Part shown: positions 37,551 to 50,383 of the stretch, piece after piece | How the letters are laid out: each line of letters begins with the position of its first letter | Numbering within the stretch: the first letter of the stretch is position 1 | NCBI RefSeq assembly: GCF_001949145.1 | Contig: NW_019091626.1 | Location: forward strand, 201,170 to 265,169 | Length of the DNA: 64,000 nt | DNA from: Acanthaster planci | Taxonomy: Eukaryota; Echinodermata; Asteroidea; Valvatida; Acanthasteridae | Direction: 5' to 3' | Notes under the pieces: generated by a model | Database searches by the model: none | Told to the model about the DNA's origin: nothing | What the model saw: the letters and a program-made list of their open reading frames with translations, nothing else | Made by a program: the position numbers and the translations under genes

Positions 37551-39864
37551 CTTGGTGCGTTCTTGGAACTTGCTTTTCTCACAGTTAATCTTCTTACTGC
37601 ACCTTCTCAAAACCAAGACTCTAGTAAAACTGTACAGCACACACAGTGTATAGTGAGACAGGTGACTGTGTCCCCACCTCTCAATAAGTCTGACCTGTAG
37701 ACTTTGAGATGGGATCAACTTATCTCGATCTCAGTTCCTCGTGTCTGCAAATCCCTAAGAAACCAGTCCTGACAATGAAGCAAGTAACAATGGCCAAACA
37801 AATCAGGTTCTTTTCCAATACTTTACACTTTGAAAATCTTCTGCAATCCTGTTTCATGTATCATTGAGCCCAAACACAGAGCACAATGTCCAAGGATGTC
37901 CTGTGCTGTTGGCTGGTGAAGCATGCTTTGGCAACTTACTCAGTGGGGGTCACACCTATACCAGTTGGGCACAAGGTCAAATTTCACTGACATCATCAAA
38001 CTTATGCTAGAAGTCTGAGAAAACAGGAAGTGGACTGATGCAATCTACAACATAGGGGTGAGACAACTATGACTGATCAAGCCACAGATTGATGTGTAAA
38101 ATTCACCATAAAAATCCTGTTTCTGCGGTGAAGGGTTGATGTCAGGCCAAGGGTGATCATGCTGAAAAAACATATTTCACTAAAATGTGACCGCACAGGC
38201 GCAGCCCAGTGACAAGTTACGCCTGCATGCACCTTTGTACTTTTCTTAGTTGACTCAACCAGACTGAATCGCAAATAGCGTCTGTAATGTCACTTAAATG
38301 ACATCTAGCCTGCAGTCCCAACAAACTTTGACTTTGGGGGAGGGGACCTTGACAGGGATTGGCCGGCCTCAGCTTGTTTTTTTTTCTTTATTAATAAGTC
38401 AGCACAAAGTTCAACTATTTCAAGCTGCGTTCCAAGTATGGATGAATACACTGATGATTATTCCGAGCAATGACGTATAGAAGCTGTCATCAATGGGACT
38501 TTCCACTGAACAAGACGTTACATGTACATGTACCTCCCTGGACTGAGGAAACAGGTGATGAGTGTAATTGCATTATTTTTCCAACCAAGCATACATATGC
38601 TATTAAAATTGTCCGGCAAGTTTTTCTCCCACTCTCTCTCACTCATTGAAAAGAATCACTTTGTGACTTGTGGTTGCAATGATAACGACCACTGAAGAGA
38701 CTCCTATGGGTCTGTTTCATTTTCAAATTCCATCAAGTGAGGTGGAATAAGACAATCAATACAACAGCCCTTCCCTCTGCCCTGCCCAACACGACTTTTG
38801 GTCAAACTAAGAAAAAGGACAAAGTTCAAAGAAAATTCTACCACTGCATCACAACATAAAGGGATGTTTAATCAGCATGTGTCCCAAAACAACAATCCAG
38901 CAAAATCCTTCAGGAAACCTATGATCGTCCAAAGACAATGGCTTTGAGAAATATCCTTTTATTTATCCCATAGTCACAACAGAAAACAACACTTTCAAGA
39001 AAACCTCTCAGTGTAATCAAATTCACTTTCAAATTTTGTGGGGTTTTTTTGGCTTTTGTGTGGGTGTGTTTTTTTTTTTGTTTTTTTTTGCGGGGGATGG
39101 TGGGTGGGGGGTGGGAGCTTAGTAATCCAACAGCTCTTTTCTTCAAATGACGACAGTCAAGCAGATGTACTCAGGCCTACAGATGTAAATTAAATCACCT
39201 GCATGCAGACACATTTGAGAAGTGTCATCCATAGTGTAGTGAGAGGTGCAGGAATATTGGTAACTGGCAGTCATCTCAGTTTCCTGTTTTAAGCAGTTGT
39301 CACTCCTGAGGATGCGTACTTCAAGCCACTCATTACTAAAATCAATATTGATTCAGGTTGCTTTTTCAAATCAGTTAACACTGCTGAATGCTTTGGGTGG
39401 GGTGGGCTGTCTTTCTCAGCATAAATGGTTGAGCAAATTTCTGCAAACAACTCCCCCCCCCATGCAGCTGTTCCATGCGATCAGATATAGCAACTGCCGG
39501 ATGTGCTGATAAAGTTTTACAATGGCAAGTTGAAAAATGAAACAGGATCTATGGCTTCAAAGGCTAAAGCCATGTCCATGCACCCAAAGTTTGTCCGAGG
39601 GATTTTCCTGGACCTGCTAAATTTAGAGCGGCAAAACAGGATCCTGATTAGGATCTTGTAAGTAGAAATCGGGACCTCGTCCAACTACTGGTGCTGACTT
39701 GAGCCAGCTATGGCAAATCATTCTGGACTGATAGCATCCCACTTGTAATCTCTGAAATCTTCTCCTTCATACACTTCTGTGTATAAAGCATGAAGAAAAA
39801 AACATTTTAAGAACCTCTCAGAAAAGACAGGAACCAACATTGCTTGTTTCCATAATTTATCAGC

Positions 39865-39994
39865 GATTGGAATGATTGGAACTTTTATTCAATGAAGGAA
39901 CATGCAGATTGAAGATGGACCTACTGGTAACTGATTGGAATGATTGGAACTTTTATTCAATGCAGGAACATGCAGATGGACCTACCAGTAACTG
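39865..39994. repeat. Tandem duplication, two units of 62-68 bases
   Basis: GATTGGAATGATTGGAACTT and the following TTATTCAATG, GGAACATGCAGAT and GGACCTAC are repeated at 39865 and 39933. The second unit lacks six bases of the first. Confidence 0.85.
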
Positions 39995-40299
39995 ACTTTT
40001 AAGTTTCCACAGTTAAGCATTCTCTTTTTTTTTTTTTTTGATCTGCTCGATGATTTTTACTTGGACAAGATGACCCTTTATTTTGAGCATACTGCATATA
40101 TATATATATGCATTGAAATGCACAATTTTCATGTGTGTGCTGTGAGCCAGGTTGACAATTCCTCCCATTAGCCTGCCTCGACTGTATTTCGCTGGTCGGT
40201 GGGGGGATGCTTTTCGTCAGTTAAGTCACATGCATAATATACATTAAATGCACAAGTAAATAAATAGCATAGGACTCAGGTTGATGTAGCACATCTTTC

Positions 40300-40432
40300 C
40301 TTCACCTTCCACCTCCGTGGCTTGGATTCGAATCCTGGCTTGGCCCACATGTGGATTGGGTTTCAAGTCCCTACCGGATTCCGTGGGTTTTACCCTGAAT
40401 ATTCCTCTGAGGTTTTCTTCCCACCCCTGAAC
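40300..40432 (+). mobile_element. SINE-like fragment
   Basis: A B-box-like TGGATTCGAATCC is followed by GTGGATTGGGTTTCAAGTCC and then ATTCCGTGGGTTTTACCC and GAGGTTTTCTTCCCACC. This order resembles tRNA-related SINE bodies common in marine invertebrate genomes. The A box and a clear 5' end are not seen, so it is partial. Confidence 0.5.
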
Positions 40433-41861
40433 CGCTGCAACCACTTTTCGTAGTCTCTTCTCTAAGATTTCTTCTGGTTTGCAAGTTACAGCACCAAGAG
40501 CACTTTGAAGAATTGTTGATATTATTACAAGGAAACAATCACAGCAACTATAATAATTCAATTTATTCCAGGTGGGTCGGGTGAGTGGAGTAGGGAGAGA
40601 GGTGAAGAGGCAAAGTACTATTTGAAGAAGGAGGGGGTAAATTTGCCCTGAGAGGCAAAGCACTCATCAGCAGCAAACTGGTAAACAATTAAAAATGAAA
40701 AGGGGTTGATGCAGGTATATATGTACATGTCTTTTCAAGTACATGTAAATTGGTCGTTTTCATCTTCATTTTGCTTCTGTCACTTACTCTTTTCTTTTTT
40801 TTTGTTGTTTCTTTTTATTTTTCAATTCCCCCCCATGACTGCATACCCTGTGAAATACCCAAGTCTGAAGGCAGACGAGACAGTATTGAATTTGGAGTAT
40901 TGTTTATTTCAAATAAACAGAATTAGGCATGAAGCTCGAGTCAAGAAACACACACGGGACTGGGCTTTGCAATTCTAACAAAAGTGTATTCAGAACAGGT
41001 GTTAAAAGTCAGTAGGGGGAAAAAGCTTTATGGGAGAGTCATTTCAACGGCAGTGGCCATCATAAAGGGGAATTCCCTACCATCTAGGATTCAATGTGGC
41101 AATCCTTGGAATGTCAGGATTGGAAACTGGTTGTTGAGATTTTCTGGGAAAAATTTCCAGAAACCTGTTCCGGATTGGTGTGTAATGACGGAGAATTTAT
41201 TTAGCTCATTTGACCTTGTACATTTTTCAGGTGCATGCATCCACAATCACTCTGCCCATTGTAATCTTCACTTCCCTCAGCTGCCAATTTTGATACATTT
41301 AGAATTTAAATCAAAAGGTAATAAACACATGAACAATGTAATGCATGGCCTGTCTGAAGTTTGTGTGTAGAGAGAACAAGTTCATTAGTAACTTGTACAG
41401 TACATGCACAAGTACCACAATGTGTATGCATGTGATATTTGAATGAGTTTTCAATACCCACACACATCTCCATTTCAAAATCATGGTCACCCTACTTGCA
41501 TCGTAATTAGCACAGGTACAGCTACATGTAAGAATGTCTTATTTACTGCTGACTGAAACATTCAAAGTACAGGAATACGTGTACATAACAGGTGTAATTC
41601 CAAGTTAATAATTCCAAGCTATTTCAAATCCAGACCTTGCTTGAACTTCCATTTTAGCCAGCTTAGAAGATTAGAAATTTTGAAGCATCTTGGAACTTCA
41701 ATTTCAACCCGTAAGGCCAGGATAAATGCTGGAGTCATAGGCCTATCATCATAGCAGTCTTGTTATTTACGAATGTCCTAATTGAAACCATCAATGCCAC
41801 ATGTTCCCAAGCAGTCTGCCATCTTCAGTCACACTTTATCAAATTCCATCTGTCCTTGCTG

Positions 41862-44800
41862 TTAGCTGGCAGGGATGTGCTTCGGACAGAAGAACTTGAC
41901 ATTCGACATGTCGGTGGGGGCCAATGCCACAAATCCCAGGCACCGGGCATGAGCCCAGAAATTGCAACCGGGCTTCTGGCAGGCCAGCCATGTGTTCCTT
42001 TTCTTGCAGACGGCACACGGAGTCTTCTTGCCAATGGGCTGGTGGCATGCGCTGGAAGAGCTACATGTACCCGCCTGTTCATCTTGTTCGGACTCGTCAT
42101 TCTTGGACTTAGCCGGCGTCTTCCTAGGCCGTCCCCTGGGCGTGGGCCCCTGCTGGACACTGATCATGGGCATTCCTGCCACTCCATCTGGCTGAAACTC
42201 CCCTGAGCGGTACTCATAGAGGTGACCGGCTTGGGACTTCAACATGATGCTGACAGAGGCGCCACAAATGGACGTCAGTTGGTTTGCCTGTGCGTAGTTT
42301 TGAGATCAGGTTTGATTCAATAACCAATTTTCAATTTGTTCCTTTTTTAGATCTAATTACAGTAAATGTAATCCAGGTTATGGTTTCCAATTGACCATTA
42401 ATTGATCTATTAGGTTTTTAACACACCTCTTGCTGGTTCTTTATCCTGGTTGGCTGAAATTTAGTCATGTGGGGTTCACCACTATAGATAGGCTGGCACA
42501 TGGCATTTGAATCAGTGTGAAATGGACAGACATCAAGAAATCACAGGCACTATCCTCTTCTTTTCTGGGGGGGGGGGATTACTGGTTACAGCACACTTAC
42601 ATGGTGAGAAGAGCGAACAGCAACTCAAAAACTGAATCGAGGAAAACTGAAAGTGCTTGTTTAATTGTTGAATAGCTCACGAGTTGGATATTAAAATAAA
42701 ATTCACATGTAACTTTACATTTTGGACAGAGGTGTTGAGGAACGCACATGTACATATACTGGGATAATTCTGTCACCCCTACACATCTACATGTACTTGT
42801 TCATGTATGCCCCAAAAGGGCAGTGCATGTGAGTGACCAGAAGCTACATGTATACAGCCCTATTTCCCAAGTCTAAAGCCCTGTACACATAAAATTGTGT
42901 ATAATTCATTAACCCAGGTCAACTCCATGACCGCACTAAAGTGTGCATTACAGAGGGAAGGAACTGAAGACCGTACCGGTGTCCAACCTGGCCAATTTGG
43001 TGCAAATCATGTGGTCGTGATGCCCTTGGCAAAGGGTTAACAGTGGGAAAGCACTGCAGTATTATACTGTACACATGTACATGTACATACCTGAAACTCA
43101 TTGATCACTGGTAAAATTTAATGTCATTTATATGCAAATGTACTAAATCTGAAGGTTTGTTTCAGACTTTCTAAAAAGTCTTAGGACACTGGTGTTGTTC
43201 TGCAGAAGTGTGATTTGTTTGCAGAATCTGATGCTGAGCTTGGCATTTCATTCAATTTCAGCAATAACATTTCGATTAACTTTCTCTTTTTTCATTGCTC
43301 ATCCAGGAAGACAGCGGAAATGGGATATAGATTATATCAAAATGACTGTGATGTACCACAGGGAAAGTCCCTTTTCAGCCCTTATTTCTCAACACTTAAA
43401 CGACTTCATACAAACATTACCAGGAAGGATGACCAGGAACAGGGGCCCATTAAAACTTACCGAGAACTTTCTGACTCTCTTACGTAATGCCTCCAGGGAA
43501 CTTTTAACTTTTGTCTTATTCTGTGCACATATGTATATGTACATCAGTTGATACATGTACATCAGTTGATACATGTACATCAGTTGATACATGTACATCA
43601 GTTGATACATGCACATCAGTTGATACATGTACATCAGTTGATACATGTACATCAGTTGATACATGTACATCAGTTGATACATGTACATCAGTTGATACAT
43701 GTACATCAGTTGATACATGTACATCAGTTGATACATGTACAGTGAATGTGTTCTTCCTTTACATCCACCAGTAACTTGTACATATGCAATTTATGGACAT
43801 TTGTAAACCAGTTTCTTGTGCGTGTATGTATGAAAATTTAATTTCGGATTTTTTGCCCTGCCCGACGTGTATTGTAACACTATATCCTCGGCATACCTGT
43901 ATACTCATCTGAATACATGTTCACTAGTTGTCCCACAGGCTAAAAACTGTCTCCCTTTAAAACCTGGATCTTGTATTCACTGCATTGTCTGGTGTACGGC
44001 ATGAACAATAAAGGACAAACTACCGCTACATTCGAAACACATTACAGGCCACTGATCACATCTCAGAAAGTTTGTTACAATATTTGTTTGTTTTCTTTTG
44101 GGTTTTTTTTTTCGCAATTTTTGTTTACAATACGGTAGAGCTTGTTGAGTGTGCTGGCCTTTTTCACGGTTCACAGATAGACTGCCCGTATCCAGCAAAG
44201 ATTGTACTGGTACAGTGGCACTAATGACAAGCAGGAGTTCATGATGCATACTTCTATCACTGTTCAACTGTATACATGTCATACATGTACATGTGCACAT
44301 GTACTGTCCATTCCGAGGAGCAACAATGATAGTACATAAGCCTACATGTATAAAGCCTGGCTTCTGTATTGACGTAAGAAACGCAGAAAACAACAAAATC
44401 AAGACGCAAACTGCAATGCAGACAAATGGAAACATGACAAACGGAAGTGTTGCCACAAACGCAAACCAGCCCCAGATGGATCGGCAAAGTTGAGCCTGGT
44501 TCAACTTTGCCGACTGTCTGCATCAAGCCGCTAAGTAGGCCTATACAAACATGCATGCTGGCATGACGGGCGTACAACAATGTTTCGCTTAGTTCCACTC
44601 ATATCATCCATTTTCTCCTTATTACTAGCATATGCAGCCCAATCGTCAACAAAATAGCTGACAAACTACATCAAACTGGAATACCAGTTTGGCTTCAAGA
44701 GGCAACATTGCCACCTCAGTAAAAAAGGCATTTTTTGCCAAAATTTTCAGAGTTACACCCGTTATTTTCTTTAATTTTTTGGTGGAGTGATGTCGCACAG

Positions 44801-46084
44801 CGTCTCATCCGTGACCGTCTGTGTTACAAACGACCACATAGAAACCAGGCTTAACTCTCCAAACCATGACACTGAGTAGGCAAACTTGCATATCTTGAGC
44901 ATTTTCAGTGACATGTACTATATCTTACATTAAACACAAACACCTGCCCCAAAAATTCGTATTGGATAAAACAGGAATCCGACACTCCAAACTACGGTAC
45001 CCTGTCCAGCCTCACCCATGCCTGGGGAGTCACCACTTCCCAACCTCACCTTGTCAAATATCGTCTTTCTCCTCTTGAAGAAGGACTTGCACCTTCTCTG
45101 GCTGTCTTCCTCATAGGACAGGTCGATGGGACCCACATGGTGGTTGGGGTGTCTCTTCTTTGGTGGGCTTTCCAGGACGGGCTCTGTTGACTGATAGGAT
45201 GTAAAAATCCCCCAAAAAGGTGACATCCTCCAAAACGTCCGAGGAATATTAGTGAATCTCTGTGACCTCTGAGATAATAGGCATGATGGGCTCAAGCAAG
45301 AAGATTAGAATTGAGTCAATTCTAATTCTCCTTTGGGTTCCATGTCCTCAATTTTCAATATGTGTGGCTATTGCAGTGCAAACAGAATGTAATGGAAACA
45401 GCCCAAGTGGGGACTTTAAATTCTGTGCATTCATAATACATGTACACACTTGCAAAGTGCACACATACAAATTACATGTATAGCAAATATACAACTGAAA
45501 TCGTTGGCAGATTCAGTGCTGAAGTCAAGTCTATCACAGGCTCCAGCAGGTGCCTGCAAGTCTATCCTGAATCCATCTTGAGTCATTCGTCACCGTAATT
45601 CAAGTGAATTGTGACAAATATTGACAAAATATTCCTCTGTCACTGTCCACCCGTTACTTGTGCCTAGTCTTAGGAAGAGACCTGTTATGTGACGTGTCAA
45701 GAGACTCGACGAAAATACCGATTATGAAATGGTTTTTAAACAGGAAAGATCTCTTTTTATTTGAAATGCAAAACAGGGGTGTTACACGGTACATGTACAC
45801 ATATTTATTTGAAGGCAGAATCCAGGAGAATAAGTCAATCACACCTAAATTTGTGCGTCCGCTCACAATGATAAAACTTTTTGTTCAAAATACCAGTACA
45901 TATGTCTGCACTTGGAAAAACACTGAAAGTAACGTAAGGCCTTTATTTTGGTGCACGTAAACAGTCCACAGTTTTGGACAATACCTACCTGTGCACATGA
46001 TATGCTGTGTTCGGGAGCTGTCGCTTCATCATCACAAACCGTTATCTGTTCCTCTGCGTCTTGGGATCGCAGATGTCGAGCCAT
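41862..46084 (-). CDS. MADS-box-like / AT-hook / PHD-like zinc finger protein, 3 exons
   Basis: I do not recognise this as a named protein. Exons 45989-46084, 45050-45190 and 41862-42287 join in phase 0 to give 220 residues. Residues 58-112 align without gaps to the MADS box of SRF/MEF2-type factors: FFKRRKTIFDKANQLTSICG corresponds to FSKRKTGIMKKAYELSTLTG of SRF, and GHLYEYRSGEFQP to GHVYTFATRKLQP. Residues 129-135 are PRGRPRK, an AT-hook core. Residues 170-216 have the spacing C-x2-C-x8-C-x4-C-x4-H-x2-C-x17-C-x2-H, a PHD-like finger whose last ligand is His. A basic PPKKR at 41-45 could be a nuclear signal. The role is inferred to be nuclear, DNA- and chromatin-binding. The start ATG lies nine bases after a TTTGTACAG acceptor, so a non-coding upstream exon is likely. 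Exon structure is well supported; the MADS assignment is an unaided sequence comparison. Confidence 0.75.
43541..43742. repeat. 18-bp minisatellite, about 11 copies
   Basis: The unit ACATCAGTTGATACATGT is repeated head to tail with a single variant base (GCACAT near 43611). It lies in intron 2 of the MADS/PHD-like gene. The unit is a multiple of three, so both strands stay open, but no coding role is indicated. Confidence 0.97.
43832..43890 (-). mobile_element. Truncated SINE copy (body only)
   Basis: It shares GGATTTTTTGCCCTGCCCGA and flanking bases with the body of the SINE at 30440-30617. The tRNA-derived head is missing. Confidence 0.65.
44481..44513. repeat. Perfect inverted repeat (13-base stem)
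   Basis: TCGGCAAAGTTGA and TCAACTTTGCCGA face each other across a short loop. It is intronic in the MADS/PHD-like gene. It may be the end of an old foldback element; no function can be assigned. Confidence 0.8.
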
Positions 46085-47719
46085 GATAGAAACCTGTACA
46101 AATGCAAATTTATGACAGTGCAAATTCCCAGTCAATTTTGTATGCAGAAAATTGTGTACAGTGGCCTTAATATCAACAAAGCTTAAAATCAACAGAAGAA
46201 ATACATATACATGTAAATAAGTGACATTGCTGTTTATTGGGGAGCTACATGTACATGTCAATTAGTCTTTTTCCGCATGCCTTTCTTTCTCTGTTTAATT
46301 TCCATTATCAAAATTTTTCAAATTTGAAGTGAAGGCAGCATTCATTCATTCATGAGTCACTCGGTAAAGAACAAAGATTTTACAAAATATGAATTTTAAG
46401 CTTTTCAGTGGGAATCCGCGCTCATTTTCACATCAATTCAAATCATATTTTCTTTGCGTCGAAGTGTCCGATGGAATCCAAACTTTTCAAAAAGTCACTT
46501 CAATACACAAACAGAACAAAACCACATATTATCCTAAAATTGCATCCATCTGGAATACAACGAAGATACAGTACATGCACAGTATTAAGCTGTCAGTTGA
46601 GTTGCCGTGGTCTTTGAATACAGCAAAAAAACACTTGACTGGTCCTAAAACGTCGTTGACCATGTTAAAGACTGATCAGAACAGATGCTGGTGCTGATAC
46701 TGTTCCGCGCTGCAGGCAATCAAACTGCCCATTCGCCAGAGCACATTTCAGATCATGCAAGCCAGTGGTGTAAAATTGTGCTGGATAAATGTAATGGCGA
46801 AGGGGTCCGAAGACATGGGTGTGGGAAATTGTGGGGGGGGAGACAATGTCTTTCATGGTAATGAAAATTTGAATAGCCGGAGGGACAGGTGCCAACACAA
46901 CACTAGTACCAGCATGACACTAAGAGACGACATTCATGACACAGACGTACATGTACATCTGTAAAATATATTACATACACTTAGTACAGACATGTACATG
47001 TACCACTACCAGTGCATTCATGTACACTACAGAATCTACATTGCCGGTATGGGCCTATAATGTACATTGTTATGGGTCATGCTGCATGTATTTACTGGTA
47101 CATGTAGAGTCAACAAGCATCAACGAGCGTCTACAAAGCTCATTAATAAGTTACATACATATACATGTATTTCAGGCATATTTATGCAATTTTTTTTAAT
47201 CTAAAATAGTAATTAGGCTCCATGTTCATTTCATATTCAATGTATAGATCTGACAAATGTATGAGTGTTGAAATTTGAGTGACAAGTCCGACCCCAGTCG
47301 TGCAGCCTGCCTGGCTGCCCTCTTGTTTTTCGCATGGATGGCAGAGTAAAGAAAGATGGTGGCCTCCATGCATCGCCAAAATTTTTTATTTTTCTGCAAG
47401 AACCTGGAAGCGAATTTGATGTTTCTCTAAGAACATGTACATGTACATATTCATAGTAGCAGGTCTTAGAGTCTCCAAAATACAATAGGGCCTAAAACCA
47501 CTTTGAAATCTTTAGAGGATGTTTACAAGCTGTTGATGCTTTGTTGACGCTTCCGGGACGTGTACATACATGTACATGTGCTTGTGTCTGTTAACATGTT
47601 GATAAATGCTAAATACATGTATTATGACCGCATTGTTACTGTTGGACCTTTTTGACTGCTTTTGATAAGGCCTACATTGTACATTTTAGTTGTTGGGAAG
47701 CCCAAACAATCATCACAAT

Positions 47720-48216
47720 AAACCTTTTTCACATTTGCAATGCACTATGGGTTCGGATGACAAACAAGCAATGCACTTTAGGCACACCCCTATCTGGGGA
47801 AGTGAACCAGTCAGAAATCAATTTACAGTTATCCACTAAATATTTTCATGTATCTGCTCATCAGCTCACAGAGGCATGAGCATTGTCGGAAATACAAGAA
47901 ATATTTTCAAATAAGTTTTCAAATGTTTGTAAGAAGAAGAAATCGCCCTTAATTGCAGAGTGCTTTTTTTTTAAGGGCACCAGTCACTCTACAGGCTGAA
48001 AATGAACGTGACTGGTCCTTCGGGATGAATGAGCTACATGTACGAGTCGTGAGTTTCATTGCATTAATATTTACGATCTTAGTCAAAACCTGGTCCATGA
48101 AGAAAATTGGTGTTGTTGGAAGGGATTCTCTGAATTTTCCTTTACTGCCAAGATTTAAACTTCAAAGTTTATGAATATCTTCATCCCAAATCAATGATGC
48201 AACACTTTGTCAGAAA
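47720..48216 (-). mobile_element. Non-autonomous DNA element, truncated copy
   Basis: It begins AAACCTTTTTCACATTTGCA and matches, in inverted orientation, the 49070-49563 part of the complete copy next door, including AGTGAACCAGTCA, TTACAG, GGAAGGGATTCTC and CAACACTTTGTCAGAA. Similarity stops at about 48216, so one terminal repeat is missing. Confidence 0.75.
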
Positions 48217-48904
48217 ATACATTTAAGCTTTAAAACTTTTTATTTCAAACGAGCTTGTTTAACATATTATTGACCAATTTCACTTCATTTTGCAACCACG
48301 ACTCTAGCCCAAAGTCACAGCACATGTCCTTGATGGTTAGCCTACCTTAGAATGTTGGTCCAACATCTGCCCTGCTCCTGGACATTGGACACCACACAGG
48401 CCACAGTTCTGGGGTACCTACATGTACTTGACATGGCTGATGGGTAGGCCTACATGTACTCCCCAAAATGCCACACAGTTCTCAGTAGCACTGAGTACAT
48501 GTACATGTACATGTATGTTATAGAATACCAAGTGTGACGTCACTGTGAACCAGAAACTTGAGAAAGTCTAGCGCAAACAAATGGGTCCATACATACATGT
48601 ACATGTAAACATGTACGCACACTTGTTGGCTTAGTTGGTTCACGAGCTGGTTCTCGCGCTTGAAGTTATAATGCCTTTTTACACACATAGGCCCTAGGCC
48701 TACTGGTAAGCCTAACTGTGCATGTGACATACATGTACCTACATGTACATGTATTCACTTCTGTACTCTATACGTTAGGGGCCTACATGGACATGATGGA
48801 ACTGGGTAAAGATAGGCATACACCTGTACACCACCCGGTATCCCCATAACCCCCCCTCCCCCGGCCCTGAAAAAGAAAATGCACCTAGGGCCCTGTAGGC
48901 CTAT

Positions 48905-49563
48905 AAACCTTTTCGACGTTCGCAATGCATTGTGGGTTTGGATGACAAACAAGCAATGCATTTTACGCACAACTCTAAGGAAGAAGTGTACCTAAAAATG
49001 TTAATCTGTGTCCATTTTATGTCATACTCCAATTCAAGCCACCCCCTTCTGACAAAGTGTTGGATTATTGATTTGGGACGAAGATATTCACAAACTTCAA
49101 AGTTTAAAGCTTGGCAGAAAAGGAAAATTTGGAGAATCCCTTCCAACAACACCACTTTTTGTCACGGACCGTGCTCTGACTACTTTGTGAATATTAATTT
49201 TCTAGTGTCGTCCAATCAAAATTACGACTTGCAGCTTATTCATCCTGCTTTGACCAGTCACGTTCATTTTCTGCCCGTAGCATGACTGATGCCCTTAAAT
49301 TAAAAAAAAATTAAGTTAAAAAGGGCAATTAAGGTTGATTTGTTCTTACAAACATTTGAAAACGTATTTGAAAATGTTTCTTGTATAATCTAATATATAA
49401 TACGCATCCATCTGTGAGTTGATGAGCAGATACATAAAAAAAAATATTTAGTAGAAAACTGTAAATTGATCTTTGACTGGTTCACTTCCTCCATAGGGTT
49501 GTCAAAATGCATTGCTTGTGTGTCATCCATATCCATAATGCATTGCGAACGTCGAAAAGGTTT
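48905..49563 (+). mobile_element. Non-autonomous DNA element, complete copy (about 659 bp)
   Basis: Terminal inverted repeats of about 80 bases begin AAACCTTTTCGACGTTCGCA at 48905 and end with the complement at 49563. Both contain the sub-motif AAGCAATGCATTTT. Frames inside are short and unlike transposases, so mobility would depend on an enzyme supplied elsewhere. Confidence 0.75.
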
Positions 49564-50371
49564 CTTCAGGTCAGGATGTCTTTCCCATGATACTTACCCG
49601 GTGCGATACAACTTACAAGCAAATTCTTTGATTGGACGAGAGACAAGACGAAAGTAGGCCAACCGAGACACTAAAAAGCTCCAATGTCCAACATGTCCAA
49701 GACTAGTCCAATGTCATGAATGTTGTTTGAAATATCCCTCCTTTACTTAGTTTTGGAGATTGTTTACACCACCAGATTAGCGGCAATAGCGCCATCCCCC
49801 GGTCACAAGCCTACATGTAGAACTTTCCCAATCGATGGAGGGCGCACAACACCCATGTAGGCTATGCACTGAACAAGTTCAAGCTCCATTGAATAAGGTG
49901 TAAAAGTAGCAAAGCAAAGTTCGGAGCCCATGCCCATGGCAGGCAACTGAAGCTCCTGAGGCCTCTCAAAACAATGTGTTGTTTGGTCCTTCAGGTTTCA
50001 TTTGATATTCAATGTTTAGTAGGTTAACCAATGAATGTTTAAATTGTCCGCCTAAAACAAACTCACCCCAAAAAGTGAATGTTACCAATTCTTGTCAGCA
50101 GCCATTTTTCAAATGACATTCATCAACTTTATGTGGCTCTTATGACAAATTTTTAATCGCATTTTCGTCCGCTTTTCCCTCAGATGGGTGCCCCTGAGTC
50201 TACAGAGATAATTCTAGACCATACTTACACAATCCTACAATTTCTTGGCCAAACAGGCCTCTCTTTTCCAAAGAAACTGTCGGGGGTACTTTTTAAGCGC
50301 CTCGATGTGTGGTGGAGAATTTTCCTTGAATTCGGACACTGCACAAGTGCACCATATACCCAACAAGACGG

Positions 50372-50383
50372 CAAGATGGCTGC
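50372..50383 (+). promoter_or_regulatory. YY1-like motif over the SURF2 start codon
   Basis: CAAGATGGCTGC overlaps the initiator ATG and is close to the YY1 consensus (AAGATGGCGGC). YY1 is known to act at the mammalian SURF1/SURF2 promoter; conservation here is an inference from one match. Confidence 0.45.

Larger units (their letters stand above)
37551..41861. other. Spacer between the C3-like gene start and the MADS/PHD-like gene end
   Basis: The C3-like promoter should lie at the left end on the minus strand, but no TATA box or clear immune-response site was recognised. The spacer contains poly(T)/(G) tracts near 39040-39110, a (TA)n run near 40097, a 68-base duplication, a SINE-like fragment and scattered TACATGTA. 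Open frames of up to 139 codons show no family motifs. Confidence 0.6.
46085..50375. other. Spacer between divergent MADS/PHD-like and SURF2 genes
   Basis: The two genes point away from each other, so both promoters lie here. If the MADS/PHD-like gene has a non-coding first exon close to 50 kb, the two could share a bidirectional promoter; this is not shown by the sequence. The middle (47720-49563) is filled by repeat elements, and TACATGTA motifs are frequent. No other gene is supported. Confidence 0.6.

Noticed and set aside
40984-41370. Plus-strand open frame of 128 codons
   Set aside because: No motif, no convincing start context and no neighbouring exons; it is probably a chance frame in the spacer.
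43511-43774. Repetitive open frames on both strands, and a CRISPR-like impression
   Set aside because: These are translations of the 18-bp minisatellite. The units are contiguous with no unique spacers, so it is not a CRISPR array.
43977-44504. Minus-strand open frame of 175 codons with hydrophobic stretches
   Set aside because: It lies in an intron of the MADS/PHD-like gene, has Cys- and Phe-rich chance composition and no recognisable domain.
50184-50375. Upstream extension of the SURF2 frame to an earlier ATG
   Set aside because: The extra 64 residues are unlike SURF2, while the later ATG has a strong context and matches the usual length.
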